DNA of 53,224 nt. Origin: Candidatus Rokuibacteriota bacterium (GTDB lineage Bacteria > Methylomirabilota > Methylomirabilia > Rokubacteriales > CSP1-6). The notes under the pieces are model-generated. The model did not search any database. It worked only from the letters and a program-made list of their open reading frames with translations, and was not told the origin of the DNA. Shown here one piece after another: positions 34,303 to 43,942 of this stretch (within the stretch, counting starts at the first letter, position 1; each line of letters begins with the position of its first letter). The stretch spans positions 1-53,224 of the forward strand of contig JACPIQ010000123.1 in the NCBI GenBank assembly GCA_016188005.1. The letters are read 5' to 3'. The position numbers were made by a program, and so were the translations under genes.

Positions 34303-36776
34303 AGCTGAGCGACGAGCTGCGGCGTGTGGAGCTGGCAATTGATAACCTGACCTGCTCCACCTGTGCCAAGAGCGTCGAAGAAGCGCTCCGGAGCGTCCCC
34401 GGCGTCAAGGCGGTCGCGGTCAACCGAGCGTCGGGCGTCGCGTTCGCCGATCACGATCCGAATGAGACCTCGGTCTGGGCCCTGTACGGGGCACTCAAGG
34501 CCGCGGGCTATCGTACTGGTAGCGCCAAGGTGCGATTCCAGATCAAGGGCATGACCTGCGCATCCTGCGTGACCGCGATCGAGGGGGCGCTCCGGGCAAC
34601 GCCGGGAGTCCTCAACGCCCACGTGAGCCTCGGCAGCGAGGAGGCGCTCGTCGAGTACGTCCCCGTCACGACCGACCTCCAGGCCGTGAGAGCGGCCGTG
34701 GCGTCCGCGGGGTATGCTGTGGCCGACACGCCGCCCCCGGCGAGTTCGAGCGCCCTCGATCGGGAGACGGAAGAGCGCGGCCGGGAGTATCGGACCCTGA
34801 TGCGCCAGTGGTGGTTCGGCGCGGCGGTCGGGACGTTCACGATGATCATGAGCTATCCGTGGCTCTTCCCGGGGCTGGGCACCCTGTTCCCCCGGGACAG
34901 CCACCGGCTCTGGTACATGTGGGCGGGCATGGGCGTCGCCTCGCTCGCGGTGATGCTCTACAGCGGGCGCCACTTCTTCACGGGCGCGTGGCAGGCGCTC
35001 AAGCACCGGTCGGCGAACATGCACACCCTGATCGCCCTGGGGACCGGGGTGGCCTGGATCTACTCGACCATCGCGCTGCTCTTTCCCGGCATGTTCCCGT
35101 CGCAGGAGTTCGCCGATGTCTACTACGACGTGACGGTCGTTGTGATCGCGCTGGTGGACCTGGGGCTCGCCATGGAGCTCAAAGCGAAAGGGCGGACCTC
35201 GGAGGCGATCAAGAAGCTGATCGGCCTTCAGGCCAAGACGGCACGCGTCCTGCGTGACGGCCAAGAGATCGACATCCCGGTGGAGGAAGTTCTTGTCGGC
35301 GATACCGTGGTCGTCCGGCCTGGGGAGAAGATCCCCGTGGACGGGAAGGTGCTCGAAGGGACCTCCGCTGTGGACGAGTCCATGGTGACGGGCGAGTCTC
35401 TCCCCGTGGAGAAGCAGGTGGGCGACGAGGTCATCGGCGCCACGATGAACACGACGGGGGCGTTCCGCTTCCGGGCCACCAAGGTGGGCAAGGACACGGC
35501 GCTGGCCAACATCGTCCGCATGGTGCAGGACGCTCAGGGCTCCAAGGTCCCCATCCAGCGCATCGTGGATGTGGTCTCCGGGTACTTCACGCCGAGCGTG
35601 GCGATCCTGGCGATCCTGGGCTTCATGATCTGGTACACGTTCGGGCCCGAGCCGCGCGTGGTCTACGGGCTCATCGTGGCGGTCACGACGCTCATCATCG
35701 CGTGCCCCTGCGCCCTGGGCATGGCCACCCCCATGTCCCTCACCACCGGCGTGGGCCTGGGGGCGCTCAACGGCATCCTGATACGTGGGGGCGATGCGCT
35801 GCAGTCGGCGGAGAAGCTTCAGACCGTGATCCTCGACAAGACGGGCACGATCACGCACGGCAAGCCGGTTCTGACCGATGTCGTGCCGGGGCCCGGCGTC
35901 GAGGAGGCGACCCTGCTCCGGCTGGCTGGCGGTGTCGAGAAGTCCTCCGAGCACCCCCTGGCGGCCGCCATCGTGGAGGGGGCTCAGGCCAGGGGGCTGG
36001 CGCTGCCGGACCCGTCGAGCTTCGCCGCCATCCCCGGGCACGGCATCGAGGCCACCGTGGAGGGCCGGGTGCTTCTCCTCGGCAATGCCAAGCTCATGCG
36101 GGACCGCAAGGTCGAGCTGGGCGACCTCGAAGCCCGGGCTCAGCAACTGGCCGACGATGGCAAGACGCCGATGTTCGCCGCCCTCGACGGCAAGCCGGCC
36201 GGCATCGTGGCCGTTGCGGACACGGTCAAGGCCGACTCCCTGGCGGCGATTCAAGCGCTCAAGGGGATGGGGCTCGAGGTGGTGATGATGACCGGTGACA
36301 ACGAGCGCACCGGGAAAGCCATCGCGCGCCAGGTAGGCATCGAGCGGGTCCTCGCCGAGGTCCTGCCGCAGGACAAGGCCTTCAATGTCCGGAAGCTCCA
36401 GCTCGAGGGCAAGCGCGTGGCGATGGTGGGCGACGGGATCAACGACGCGCCGGCCCTGGCCCAGGCCGATGTGGGCTTCGCCATCGGCACCGGCACCGAC
36501 GTCGCCATCGCTGCCTCGGACATCACGCTGATCAAGGGCAGTTTGGGCGGGGTCGTGACGGCCATGCGCATCAGCCGCGCGACCATGCGCAACGTCTACC
36601 AGAACCTCACCGGCGCCTTCATCTACAATATCCTTGGTCTCCCGGTGGCCCTCGGCGTCCTCTATCCCGTCTCCGGCATCCTGCTCTCGCCTCTCCTGGC
36701 GGCCCTGGCCATGTCCTTCAGCTCTGTGACCGTCATCGGCAACGCCAACCGGCTCAAGCGCTGGAGGCCGTCATGA
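34299..36776 (+). CDS. copA: Cu(+)-exporting P1B-type ATPase (CopA)
   Basis: 825 residues. Two N-terminal HMA domains carry LTCSTC and MTCASC copper sites. The core has TGES, the membrane CPC site at about residue 469, the phosphorylated Asp513 in [19 protein letters not shown] and a C-terminal [15 protein letters not shown] helix typical of P1B-1 copper pumps. It expels Cu(I) from the cytoplasm. The GTG start at 34299 has a strong AAGGAGGAGG site. It is coupled to the following cupredoxin gene by ATGA. Confidence 0.95.
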   Translation: MKLSDELRRVELAIDNLTCSTCAKSVEEALRSVPGVKAVAVNRASGVAFADHDPNETSVWALYGALKAAGYRTGSAKVRFQIKGMTCASCVTAIEGALRATPGVLNAHVSLGSEEALVEYVPVTTDLQAVRAAVASAGYAVADTPPPASSSALDRETEERGREYRTLMRQWWFGAAVGTFTMIMSYPWLFPGLGTLFPRDSHRLWYMWAGMGVASLAVMLYSGRHFFTGAWQALKHRSANMHTLIALGTGVAWIYSTIALLFPGMFPSQEFADVYYDVTVVVIALVDLGLAMELKAKGRTSEAIKKLIGLQAKTARVLRDGQEIDIPVEEVLVGDTVVVRPGEKIPVDGKVLEGTSAVDESMVTGESLPVEKQVGDEVIGATMNTTGAFRFRATKVGKDTALANIVRMVQDAQGSKVPIQRIVDVVSGYFTPSVAILAILGFMIWYTFGPEPRVVYGLIVAVTTLIIACPCALGMATPMSLTTGVGLGALNGILIRGGDALQSAEKLQTVILDKTGTITHGKPVLTDVVPGPGVEEATLLRLAGGVEKSSEHPLAAAIVEGAQARGLALPDPSSFAAIPGHGIEATVEGRVLLLGNAKLMRDRKVELGDLEARAQQLADDGKTPMFAALDGKPAGIVAVADTVKADSLAAIQALKGMGLEVVMMTGDNERTGKAIARQVGIERVLAEVLPQDKAFNVRKLQLEGKRVAMVGDGINDAPALAQADVGFAIGTGTDVAIAASDITLIKGSLGGVVTAMRISRATMRNVYQNLTGAFIYNILGLPVALGVLYPVSGILLSPLLAALAMSFSSVTVIGNANRLKRWRPS

Positions 36777-37150
36777 GCTGGGACCGGGTCGTCGTCGATG
36801 TGGCCGGGCTGGCGCTGATCGCCGTCATCGTCTGGTTCTTCTGGCTCGTGAAGGCCACGGGCGTCCATGCCGCGGCAACGAGCGGCGGCTACCAGGAGCA
36901 GATGGTGCTCGTGAAGGGGGGCTATACGCCCGACGTGATCGTGGTTCAGGCCGGCAAGCCGGTGCGCCTTAACTTCGTCCGCCAGGAGTCCGCCTCGTGC
37001 TCGGAGATGGTGCTGCTGCCGGCGTTCGGGAAGTCCGCGAAGCTCCCAGAGGGTGCGACGGTGCCCGTCGAGTTTCTGCCCAAGGAGAGAGGGGAGTTCG
37101 AGTTCGCCTGCCAGATGGGCATGCTGCGCGGCAAGATCGTGGTGGAGTAG
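36773..37150 (+). CDS. membrane-anchored cupredoxin-domain protein
   Basis: 125 residues: an N-terminal membrane helix (about 8-28) and a cupredoxin-like domain (about 40-125) with [32 protein letters not shown] and [12 protein letters not shown]. The Cys/Met-containing FACQMGM loop is a plausible copper site. It is translationally coupled to copA, so a role as periplasmic copper acceptor is likely. Confidence 0.8.
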   Translation: MSWDRVVVDVAGLALIAVIVWFFWLVKATGVHAAATSGGYQEQMVLVKGGYTPDVIVVQAGKPVRLNFVRQESASCSEMVLLPAFGKSAKLPEGATVPVEFLPKERGEFEFACQMGMLRGKIVVE

Positions 37151-37157
37151 CCAGCAG

Positions 37158-38072
37158 ATGCGACTCGTATCGTCCGTCGCGATGGCGCTGCTGGCGGTGA
37201 CGGTGGCCGCCGCCCAGCCCGAGGCCGTCGAGGTTCATCACATCCACGGACTCGCCTTCGATCGGCGTGAGCCGGGAGCGCTCTTGGTGGCCACCCATAC
37301 AGGGCTTGTGCGAATCCGGCTCGGCGCGAATCCGGAGTGGGTGGGCGCAAGCCGATTCGATCTCATGGGCTTCACGGTGTCGTCGGCCGATCGTGGGATG
37401 CTCTACGCGAGCGGCCATCCCGATCTCCTCACCTACCGGCGTGAGGGCCACGGGATTCTCGGCTTGCTCCTGAGCCGTGATGGCGGCCGGACCTGGGAGG
37501 GTGTGGCCCTGAAGGGCCAGACGGACTTCCACGCGCTCACATACAGCCCGGACGGCGGGGGAGAGCTCTTCGGCTGGAGTGTCGCCGGGCAAACCGGTCT
37601 TCATCGCATCTCGACCAAGACCTGGGCAGCGCAACGACTCGCTGCCCACGGCGTCAGAGACGTTTTGGCCCTGGCGGCCAGTCACGACCTACCGAGCCGA
37701 CTGGTGGCCGGCACGCCGGGCGGCCTCCTGCTGAGCCAAGACCGCGGCGTGACCTGGCGCTCGGTCGCCGGTATCCCGCGTGATGTCCCGGTGACGGCAG
37801 TGGCGTACAGCCCCACCGAGAGGAGGCGCGTGTACGCCTACGTGGTCCGTGCTGGCTACGGCCTCATGCGGAGCGACGATGCGGGCGCCACGTGGCGACC
37901 GACGGGCCTAGCGGCCAAGCCCGACGAGGCGGTGGTCGCCATCGCCATCGCACCGGGGCCCGCCAGCAAGGTGGCGGCCGCAACGACGGCTGCGTCCGTG
38001 TTTGTGTCAGATGACGGGGGCAGGTCGTGGAGACCCGTGCTCGACAGGGGGCGTGTCCCCACGACCCGGTGA
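37158..38072 (+). CDS. BNR-repeat (F510_1955-like) secreted protein
   Basis: 304 residues with a signal peptide (cut near AAAQPEA) and several BNR/sortilin-type repeats with SRDGGRTWE, SQDRGVTWR, SDDAGATWR and SDDGGRSWR motifs, forming a beta-propeller. The pattern HHIHGLAFD at the start is typical of the F510_1955 family annotated in metal-resistance islands. No enzymatic residues are evident. The position after copA and the cupredoxin supports a copper-related role. Confidence 0.75.
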   Translation: MRLVSSVAMALLAVTVAAAQPEAVEVHHIHGLAFDRREPGALLVATHTGLVRIRLGANPEWVGASRFDLMGFTVSSADRGMLYASGHPDLLTYRREGHGILGLLLSRDGGRTWEGVALKGQTDFHALTYSPDGGGELFGWSVAGQTGLHRISTKTWAAQRLAAHGVRDVLALAASHDLPSRLVAGTPGGLLLSQDRGVTWRSVAGIPRDVPVTAVAYSPTERRRVYAYVVRAGYGLMRSDDAGATWRPTGLAAKPDEAVVAIAIAPGPASKVAAATTAASVFVSDDGGRSWRPVLDRGRVPTTR

Positions 38073-38243
38073 TCGGTACCGCCCGGAAGGTTCACACGGA
38101 GATCTCACAATTGCGTCTCACCGGAGCCCGGGGCGGGTGAAGCCGGCTCGCGGAGCGATGCGGAAAGGGGGTGTGGTGACGGTCTACACGGCGTGACAGA
38201 GGCTCTGCTGTGACCCATGCTGTCAATCTGGAGGTGCGAACGG

Positions 38244-38552
38244 ATGCGGGTGATGAGGATGATGGCGCTGGTAATGCTCGTGGTCGCCGTAGCGGTGACG
38301 GGGTACGCGCAGAGCGGAGGGATGGCTCCCGAGCAAATGAAGATGATGAGCGGCCAGATGAAGACGATGAGCGACCAGATGAAGGGCGGGAAGATGACCC
38401 CCGACCAGATGAAGATGATGGGCGAGCACATGCAAATGATGGCGGATCGGATGAAGGATGGCCAGATGACCCCTGACCAGATGAAGACGATGAGTGAGCA
38501 CATGAAGATGATGACCGAGCACATGAAAGGCAAGATGAAGGGCAAGATGTAG
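38244..38552 (+). CDS. Met-rich secreted protein, possible copper binder
   Basis: 102 residues: an export signal (about 1-25, ending GYAQSGG) and then a helical, Met-rich body in which MxxM and QMKMM-type motifs recur, with about one quarter of residues Met and many Lys. Such periodic Met faces bind Cu(I)/Ag(I). A GGAGG site precedes ATG 38244. The function is inferred from composition and from the copper genes upstream. Confidence 0.65.
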   Translation: MRVMRMMALVMLVVAVAVTGYAQSGGMAPEQMKMMSGQMKTMSDQMKGGKMTPDQMKMMGEHMQMMADRMKDGQMTPDQMKTMSEHMKMMTEHMKGKMKGKM

Positions 38553-39023
38553 TCGTTTGCCCGAGGCAGGCGTTTCGGCGGTCCCTCGATGGGCGATGCG
38601 GTGTCGCCCCTCGTGGGACCGCTCGCCTGCATTCTTCATGAACGCCACCGGTGATCGCGATATGACCCCCGGGCTTGAGCGACGATCTGCCAGGCGGTGG
38701 CCTTTCTTGACGCTGTCGCTGTCCCCCAAGGCTGACAGGGACCGGGCCGATGTCGGGCGCCCGCCAGGGATCCTGAGGGCGGTTTCGGCTTGGCCGCGGA
38801 CGCGGCTTGTCGGGCGACGGGGTGTGGCCCTGTGGGCGGGCCGGAGGCTTCGATCGGGTGGTCCCGGGGCTATGGGGCGTCGACATCCCAGTGGCGCGGG
38901 GAACTCCCAGCCCCCGGGAGCGCCTGTCAGGCAGGGACGTGGGTAGAGTTCTCCAAGGGTTGGGGCCGTCGGCGGTGTCTGGCATCTCCCTTGCTCGCTT
39001 GCGCCCCTCATAGGACCCGCGCC
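38553..39023 (+). other. 471-bp intergenic region before the two-component system
   Basis: No convincing gene: the open frames here lack ribosome sites and protein-like composition. Near 38717-38738 a nested inverted repeat (CTGTC...GACAG and GTCCC...GGGAC) is present, a possible regulator site. The sigma-54 promoter at 38980-38995 is the only strong signal. Confidence 0.5.
38980..38995 (+). promoter_or_regulatory. sigma-54 (-24/-12) promoter of the two-component system
   Basis: TGGCATCTCCCTTGCT matches TGGCA-N6-TTGCW with GG-N10-GC spacing, 28 bp before the histidine kinase ATG at 39024. Since the co-transcribed regulator is an NtrC-type sigma-54 activator, autoregulation is likely. Confidence 0.65.
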
Positions 39024-40265
39024 ATGGCTCCACACATCACGACTCCGCCCTTTCACGACCTGGAGCAGCAAGCTCGGCGGCTGCAGCGCTTCTTCGTCGC
39101 CCTCGTCGTCATTGTCGCGCTCCTGCCAGCGGTGGTGTTCGTGTTCCTGGAGATCGGCCATCACCGCAACCACAGCCGACAGGCCGCCGGCCGACTGGCC
39201 GAATCTCTCATCGGCCACGTTGGGCGCTCGGGGCCGAACCGCGTGACCATCTCCGAGATGGTCCAGGCAGAGATGGGAGCCAACGACATCGTGTTTCTAC
39301 GGCTGGTCGCGGCGGATGCGGGCCACAGCCTCTCATTCGGTGCGCCAGGGCAGCGGGTATTCCCTACGCAAATCAGTGTCAGCCTGCCACCAGCGGCCGC
39401 GCCATTTCTCGAGCTGCAGGTCCAAGGCGACGACCGTGACTTGCTGCGTCGGGTCAGTCGTGTCTTCGTCATCCACCTCCTGGTCGCGAGCGCCCTGGCC
39501 CTCATCGTCTACCGCCTGCCGATGCGCGCCCTCCGTCTGGCCCTCGATGAGGGGAAGCGGACGTACGAGGAGCTCCTGCACGCCGACAAGCTCAGCGCGA
39601 TCGGCGAGGTGTATGCGGGGCTCACGCACGAGATCAACAACCCGCTCGGTGTCATCCTCTCCCGCGTGAGGCTCCTGCGGGGGACGGCCGCGGAGCGGGG
39701 GCTCCCCGCGGACCTGGCCGAGGACCTCGAGATGATCGACCGGCATGGGAGCCGGATCGCGGAGATCATCCGGGGCCTGCTCGCCTTCGCCCGGAAGACG
39801 ACATTCGAGCTGACGGAGACCGACCTGAACCGCGTCGTCGCCGATACCATTTCGTTCCTCGAGACACCCTTCGCGAAGCAGGGGGTGCGCCTCAACATCC
39901 TCCTTGAGTCGATCCCGCCGTTGCGGGCGAGCCCGGATCACCTGCAGCAGGTGCTGGTGAACCTCTTCAACAACGCGCGCGATGCGATGCCGAACGGGGG
40001 AACCCTCACGATCCGTACGCGGCTGAACGACCGTGACCTCGTGGTGGAGGTGCAGGACACTGGCCCGGGCATCGCCCCCGAGATCCAGGGGCGCATCTTC
40101 GACCCGTTCTTCACGACGAAGCCGGTGGGCCACGGGACCGGGATGGGGCTCGCGGTGAGCTACGGCATCGTGCGGGCTCACGGCGGGGACATCGAGGTCG
40201 AGAGCAGCCCGGGACAGGGCGCCCTCTTCCGGGTCCGCCTTGCGGCGGGGGGTGGACGGCCATGA
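39024..40265 (+). CDS. membrane sensor histidine kinase (NtrB-like)
   Basis: 413 residues: a membrane helix (about 20-42), a periplasmic sensor region of about 110 residues, a second helix (about 152-172), then a HisKA domain with His202 in GLTHEINNPLG and a HATPase domain with GPGIAPEIQGRIFDPFFTT and a GMGLAVSYG lid. It autophosphorylates and passes phosphate to the next gene product. The sensor domain is not recognisable, so the signal is unknown; the nearby cytochromes suggest redox or metal. It overlaps the regulator gene by four bases. Confidence 0.9.
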   Translation: MAPHITTPPFHDLEQQARRLQRFFVALVVIVALLPAVVFVFLEIGHHRNHSRQAAGRLAESLIGHVGRSGPNRVTISEMVQAEMGANDIVFLRLVAADAGHSLSFGAPGQRVFPTQISVSLPPAAAPFLELQVQGDDRDLLRRVSRVFVIHLLVASALALIVYRLPMRALRLALDEGKRTYEELLHADKLSAIGEVYAGLTHEINNPLGVILSRVRLLRGTAAERGLPADLAEDLEMIDRHGSRIAEIIRGLLAFARKTTFELTETDLNRVVADTISFLETPFAKQGVRLNILLESIPPLRASPDHLQQVLVNLFNNARDAMPNGGTLTIRTRLNDRDLVVEVQDTGPGIAPEIQGRIFDPFFTTKPVGHGTGMGLAVSYGIVRAHGGDIEVESSPGQGALFRVRLAAGGGRP

Positions 40266-41623
40266 AGCGGCCACGCGCGAGGGTGCTCGTCGTCGACGAC
40301 GAGCCAGACATGGCTCGTAATGTGGGGATGATCCTTGTCAACGCGGGGCTGGAGGCGATCGTGGAGACGGAGAGCCTGCGCGCACTGGAGTTGCTGGAGC
40401 GCGAGCGACCTGACCTCGTCGTCGCCGATCTGCGGATGCCGGACCTGGACGGGCTGGCCCTGCTGCAGCGGGCCAGGCGCCTGCATGCCGGGCTGCCCGT
40501 CGTGATGCTGACCGCCTACGCCTCGGTGGACTCCGCCGTCGAGGCGATGAAGAAGGGGGCGAGCGACTACCTGGCGAAGCCCTTCGCCCCGGAGGAGCTC
40601 GTCCTCCGGGTGGAGAAGGCGCTGGCCTGGGTCGAGCTGGCGGAGGAGAACCGCTACTTGCGGGAGCGGGTGGCGAGCGGCGAGCGGGGCGCGCGGCTCG
40701 TGGGCGAGAGCCCGGCGCTGGCGGAGGTCATGCGGCTGGTGGACAAGGTGGCGGCCACCGACGCCAAGGTTCTTCTCGTGGGCGAGAGCGGGACGGGCAA
40801 GGAGTTGATCGCCCGGACGATCCATCAGCGCGGCCCCCATCCGGAGGCGCCGTTCTTTGCCATCAACTGCGGGGCGCTCACCGAGAGTCTCCTGGAGTCC
40901 GAGCTGTTCGGCCACGAGCGGGGCGCCTTCACCGGCGCTGTGGCCACGAAGAGGGGGATTTTCGAGATGGCGAGCGGCGGGACCCTCCTCCTCGACGAGA
41001 TCGGTGAGACGAGCCTTGCTTTCCAGACGAAGCTGCTCCGGGCGGTACAGGAGGCCGAGTTCTTCCGCGTGGGCGGGACGCGGCCGCTGAGGGTGCAAGC
41101 GCGCCTCGTCTCGTCGAGCAACCGGGATCTCCGCAAGGCCGTCGCCGAGGGGCGCTTTCGCGAGGACCTGTTCTACCGCCTGAGCGTCGTCACGGTCACG
41201 GTGCCCCCGCTCAGGGAGCGCGGGGAGGACATCCCGCTGCTGGCCTCCCACTTCCTGCGAGTCTACGCCACCCAGATCAAGAAGAAGGTTCACGGGATCC
41301 ACCCCGACGCCATGGCGCTGCTCGCGCGCTACCGCTGGCCAGGCAATGTCCGGGAGCTGGAGAATGTCATCGAGCGCGCGGTGATCATGGTGGAGGGCGA
41401 CGACCAGATCCTGCCTGAGGACTTGCCGGGCGATCTCGTGAGCGAGCCGGTGGTGCCCGCGGGGCCGATGGACGGCGTACGGGAGGCCGAGCGCGACGTG
41501 ATCCTGCGGGCGCTCCGCGAGTGCAACTGGAACCGGAGCCTCGCCGCCAAGCGGCTCGGGATCGGCCGGCGCACCCTGTACGACAAGCTCACGCGGCTGG
41601 GGATTTTGCTCCACCCCTCATAG
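40262..41623 (+). CDS. NtrC-family sigma-54-dependent response regulator
   Basis: 453 residues with all three domains: a receiver with phosphorylated Asp56 (VVADLRMPD), an AAA+ domain with Walker A GESGTGKE near residue 173, GAFTGA near residue 221 for sigma-54 contact and LLLDEIGE Walker B, and a C-terminal Fis-type HTH (about 420-448). It activates sigma-54 promoters when phosphorylated by the upstream kinase. The downstream conduit operon has a matching promoter and a dyad at enhancer distance, so this is its likely regulator. Confidence 0.95.
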   Translation: MKRPRARVLVVDDEPDMARNVGMILVNAGLEAIVETESLRALELLERERPDLVVADLRMPDLDGLALLQRARRLHAGLPVVMLTAYASVDSAVEAMKKGASDYLAKPFAPEELVLRVEKALAWVELAEENRYLRERVASGERGARLVGESPALAEVMRLVDKVAATDAKVLLVGESGTGKELIARTIHQRGPHPEAPFFAINCGALTESLLESELFGHERGAFTGAVATKRGIFEMASGGTLLLDEIGETSLAFQTKLLRAVQEAEFFRVGGTRPLRVQARLVSSSNRDLRKAVAEGRFREDLFYRLSVVTVTVPPLRERGEDIPLLASHFLRVYATQIKKKVHGIHPDAMALLARYRWPGNVRELENVIERAVIMVEGDDQILPEDLPGDLVSEPVVPAGPMDGVREAERDVILRALRECNWNRSLAAKRLGIGRRTLYDKLTRLGILLHPS

Positions 41624-41642
41624 CCCGATCGCGCTTCGCCGC

Positions 41643-41684
41643 CCGCACAGACTGTGCGGCACACCTGGGCGGGCGGCCGCACAG
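41643..41684 (+). promoter_or_regulatory. 17-bp dyad plus half-site, candidate enhancer (UAS)
   Basis: CCGCACAG-A-CTGTGCGG is a perfect 8-bp inverted repeat with a single central base (41643-41659). A further CCGCACAG half-site lies at 41677-41684. The dyad ends about 140 bp upstream of the -24 element at 41799, normal for an NtrC-type enhancer. No T run follows, so it is not an intrinsic terminator. Confidence 0.5.
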
Positions 41685-41798
41685 CCGCTGGGCTCGCCCC
41701 GGCCGGAACCGGCCGCGAACGCCGCGGCCCGCCCCGAAACGCGCCACACGGCCCGGGAAACAGCCTCCACCACCCTGCCTGTCCCTCGCCGCGCCACA

Positions 41799-41814
41799 TG
41801 GCAAGGCCCTTGCC
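41799..41814 (+). promoter_or_regulatory. sigma-54 (-24/-12) promoter of the NHL/cytochrome operon
   Basis: TGGCAAGGCCCTTGCC carries TGGCA and TTGC with GG-N10-GC spacing; the final base differs from the consensus W. It lies 46 bp before the GTG at 41860, giving a leader of about 35 nt, in the 236-bp gap after the NtrC-type gene. Confidence 0.6.
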
Positions 41815-41859
41815 TCACCTGGGTACGAGAGCGCGAGGGTGCGCCGGAGGAGGGGCTTC

Positions 41860-43068
41860 GTGGCCAGTGCCGGACGTGACGGCTGTCGGTGGAAGACGCG
41901 ATCGCGAGGCTTGCCGTGGCTCGTGGCCGCCTCGGCACTGCTCACCCTGCTTGCCGCTGGATGCGCCACGGTGCCGGAGAGGCCGGAGCAGGTGCGCCTC
42001 GTCTGGCCGCCGCCGCCGCTCCCAGCCCGGATCGAGTTCGTCCGGAGCGTGGTGAGCGACGAGGACCTGGGCAAGGACACGACCTTCTCCCAGACGCTCG
42101 TCGCCTTCCTGGCCGGCGAGAAGCCGCCGCCCAACCGGGTCGCGGAGCCCGTGGGACTCGCCGTCTCGGACGACGGACAACGCCTCTACGTCTCGGACTT
42201 CGCCCAGCTCGCCGTCTTCGTCTTCGATTTCACGCAGCGGACGTTCAGGAAGATCGGGGAGAAAGAGCCACTGGCCCGGCCCGTGGGCGTGGCGCTGGAC
42301 GGGGAGGAACGGCTGTACGTGGTCGAGCAGCTGAAGAAGGGCATCAGCGTGTTCGACAGGAACGGGACCCGGGTCCGGTTCGTCACCGATCCCAGCCTGG
42401 AGCGCCCCTCCGGCATCGCCCTCGACCGGGCGCGGGGCCGGATCTATGTCGCCGACACGGCGCACACCAAGTCCCAGGCGCATACGGTCAAGGTCTTCGA
42501 CATGACCGGCCGACTCCTCAGAACGATCGGCCGGGAAAAGGGCGAGAGGGAGGGGCAGTTCCTCTTTCCGACCTACCTCGCCATCGACGCCCCGGGGAAC
42601 CTCTACGTCAGCGACACGCTCAACGCCCGCGTCCAGGTCTTCGATCCCGAGGGGAAGTACGTGAAGAGCATTGGCCAGCGCGGTAACGCCTGGGGGATGT
42701 TCGACAAACCCAAGGGTGTCGCGCTGGACAGCTTCGGGAACGTCTACGTGGCCGACTCGGGCTGGAGCAATGTCCAGATCTTCAACCAGAAGGGGCAGAT
42801 CTTGCTCTTCTTCGGCGGGCGCGGCCCGATCCCGGGGATGCTGAAGAACCCCACGGCGATCGCCATCGACAGGAAGAACCAGATCTATGTCGCCGACTAT
42901 CTCAACCACCGGGTCGAGATGTACAGGCTGGTGAACACGACCGCCCAGGACAGTGCTCTCGATCCGGTCGGCGGCACAGGGGGAGGTGACCCGGAGCGGA
43001 AGAAGGAAGCGGGGATGAGCCCCGCCCAGAATGGCCTGCTCTCGACGAAAGGAGATGACACGAGATGA
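41860..43068 (+). CDS. NHL-repeat lipoprotein (conduit operon)
   Basis: 402 residues. GTG 41860 is preferred for its GGAGGAGG site; GTG 41839 is an alternative. A basic N-terminus leads to a lipobox (LLAAGC), then a six-bladed NHL-type propeller with repeated IYVADTAH, LYVSDTLNARVQVFD and VYVADSGWSNVQIF motifs. A Gly/Lys-rich tail ends the protein. NHL lipoproteins recur in porin-cytochrome clusters and may act as scaffold or docking units. The stop overlaps the next cytochrome's ATG by four bases. A second, paralogous NHL lipoprotein is at 47790-48845. Confidence 0.85.
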   Translation: MASAGRDGCRWKTRSRGLPWLVAASALLTLLAAGCATVPERPEQVRLVWPPPPLPARIEFVRSVVSDEDLGKDTTFSQTLVAFLAGEKPPPNRVAEPVGLAVSDDGQRLYVSDFAQLAVFVFDFTQRTFRKIGEKEPLARPVGVALDGEERLYVVEQLKKGISVFDRNGTRVRFVTDPSLERPSGIALDRARGRIYVADTAHTKSQAHTVKVFDMTGRLLRTIGREKGEREGQFLFPTYLAIDAPGNLYVSDTLNARVQVFDPEGKYVKSIGQRGNAWGMFDKPKGVALDSFGNVYVADSGWSNVQIFNQKGQILLFFGGRGPIPGMLKNPTAIAIDRKNQIYVADYLNHRVEMYRLVNTTAQDSALDPVGGTGGGDPERKKEAGMSPAQNGLLSTKGDDTR

Positions 43069-43820
43069 AAGCGCTGAAGTTGATCCTGATAGTGGCGGCA
43101 GTGGCGCTCGCGCCGGCCATCGCATGGGCGGCCGAGGGCGCCGGCGGTGGGCTGGCGGATACGGAGCACGACTTCTCGGGCCTCGGCACGACGACCCTGA
43201 CGGGTCTCTGCACCTTCTGCCACACCCCCCACAAGGCCTCGCAGACGACGCTGCTGTGGAATCACAAGCTGTCCACCAACAACTTCACGTGGGACGTTCC
43301 CAAGACCACGGCCGGCACCGAGTTCCCGACCATCGTGGGAGACACCTACAAGGGATCGACGGCGAAGTGCCTCAGCTGCCATGACGGCACGGTGGCCGTG
43401 GGCGACCTCGCGTGGTGGGACGGGGCCGCGAACCCCACGGCAGTCGGGGGAAAGGGGGCCCTCCCGGCCGGTGACAAGCACATCATCACCAGCGGCGCGG
43501 GTGGCGCCAGCATGAAGGGGAACCACCCGGTGGCCATGCCGTACCCATACGGCGGAGTGGCGAACACGTATAACGGGAAGACGACGGGGAGCGCGTTCGA
43601 GGCGACCGAATGGAGAACTCCACCCGTGCTGCCGGTTCGCCTGTTCAATGACGACAGCAGCGGGAACATCACGGCAGGGGCCGTCGCAGCCAAGAGCGGC
43701 ATCGAGTGCTCCTCGTGCCACGACCCGCACAACAAGCAGACCGAGGACATGCGGTTTCTCCGCGGGACCATGGGAGGAAACACCACGGCCTACATCTGCC
43801 TGAAGTGCCACATCAAGTGA
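43065..43820 (+). CDS. tetrahaem c-type cytochrome
   Basis: 251 residues with a signal peptide (cut near AWAAEG). Four haem sites are visible: CTFCHTPHKA, CLSCHDGT, CSSCHDPH and CLKCH. The CTFCHTPH...LLWNH and CLSCHDGT patterns also occur in the 12-haem protein at 48838-50532. It is a periplasmic or outer-surface electron carrier of the conduit operon. A strong intrinsic terminator follows. Confidence 0.88.
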   Translation: MKALKLILIVAAVALAPAIAWAAEGAGGGLADTEHDFSGLGTTTLTGLCTFCHTPHKASQTTLLWNHKLSTNNFTWDVPKTTAGTEFPTIVGDTYKGSTAKCLSCHDGTVAVGDLAWWDGAANPTAVGGKGALPAGDKHIITSGAGGASMKGNHPVAMPYPYGGVANTYNGKTTGSAFEATEWRTPPVLPVRLFNDDSSGNITAGAVAAKSGIECSSCHDPHNKQTEDMRFLRGTMGGNTTAYICLKCHIK

Positions 43821-43837
43821 TCCGGGCCTGATCCACC

Positions 43838-43876
43838 GGAGGCCTGGTCTCGCAGGCGGCCAGGCCTCCTTTTCTT
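43838..43876 (+). terminator. intrinsic (rho-independent) terminator
   Basis: GGAGGCCTGG (43838-43847) pairs perfectly with CCAGGCCTCC (43860-43869) and is followed by TTTTCTT. A 10-bp GC-rich stem with a T run directly after the tetrahaem gene indicates transcription end or attenuation. Confidence 0.85.
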
Positions 43877-43942
43877 GCCGACGTCTTCCAGCCCGCAGTG
43901 ATCACGTCGCCCTGGAGACGAGACGGGACAGGAGTTGAAGGC

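Noticed and set aside
38557-38946. Possible 129-residue gene in the gap before the histidine kinase
   Set aside because: No ribosome site, no domain and atypical composition; the region ends in a sigma-54 promoter.
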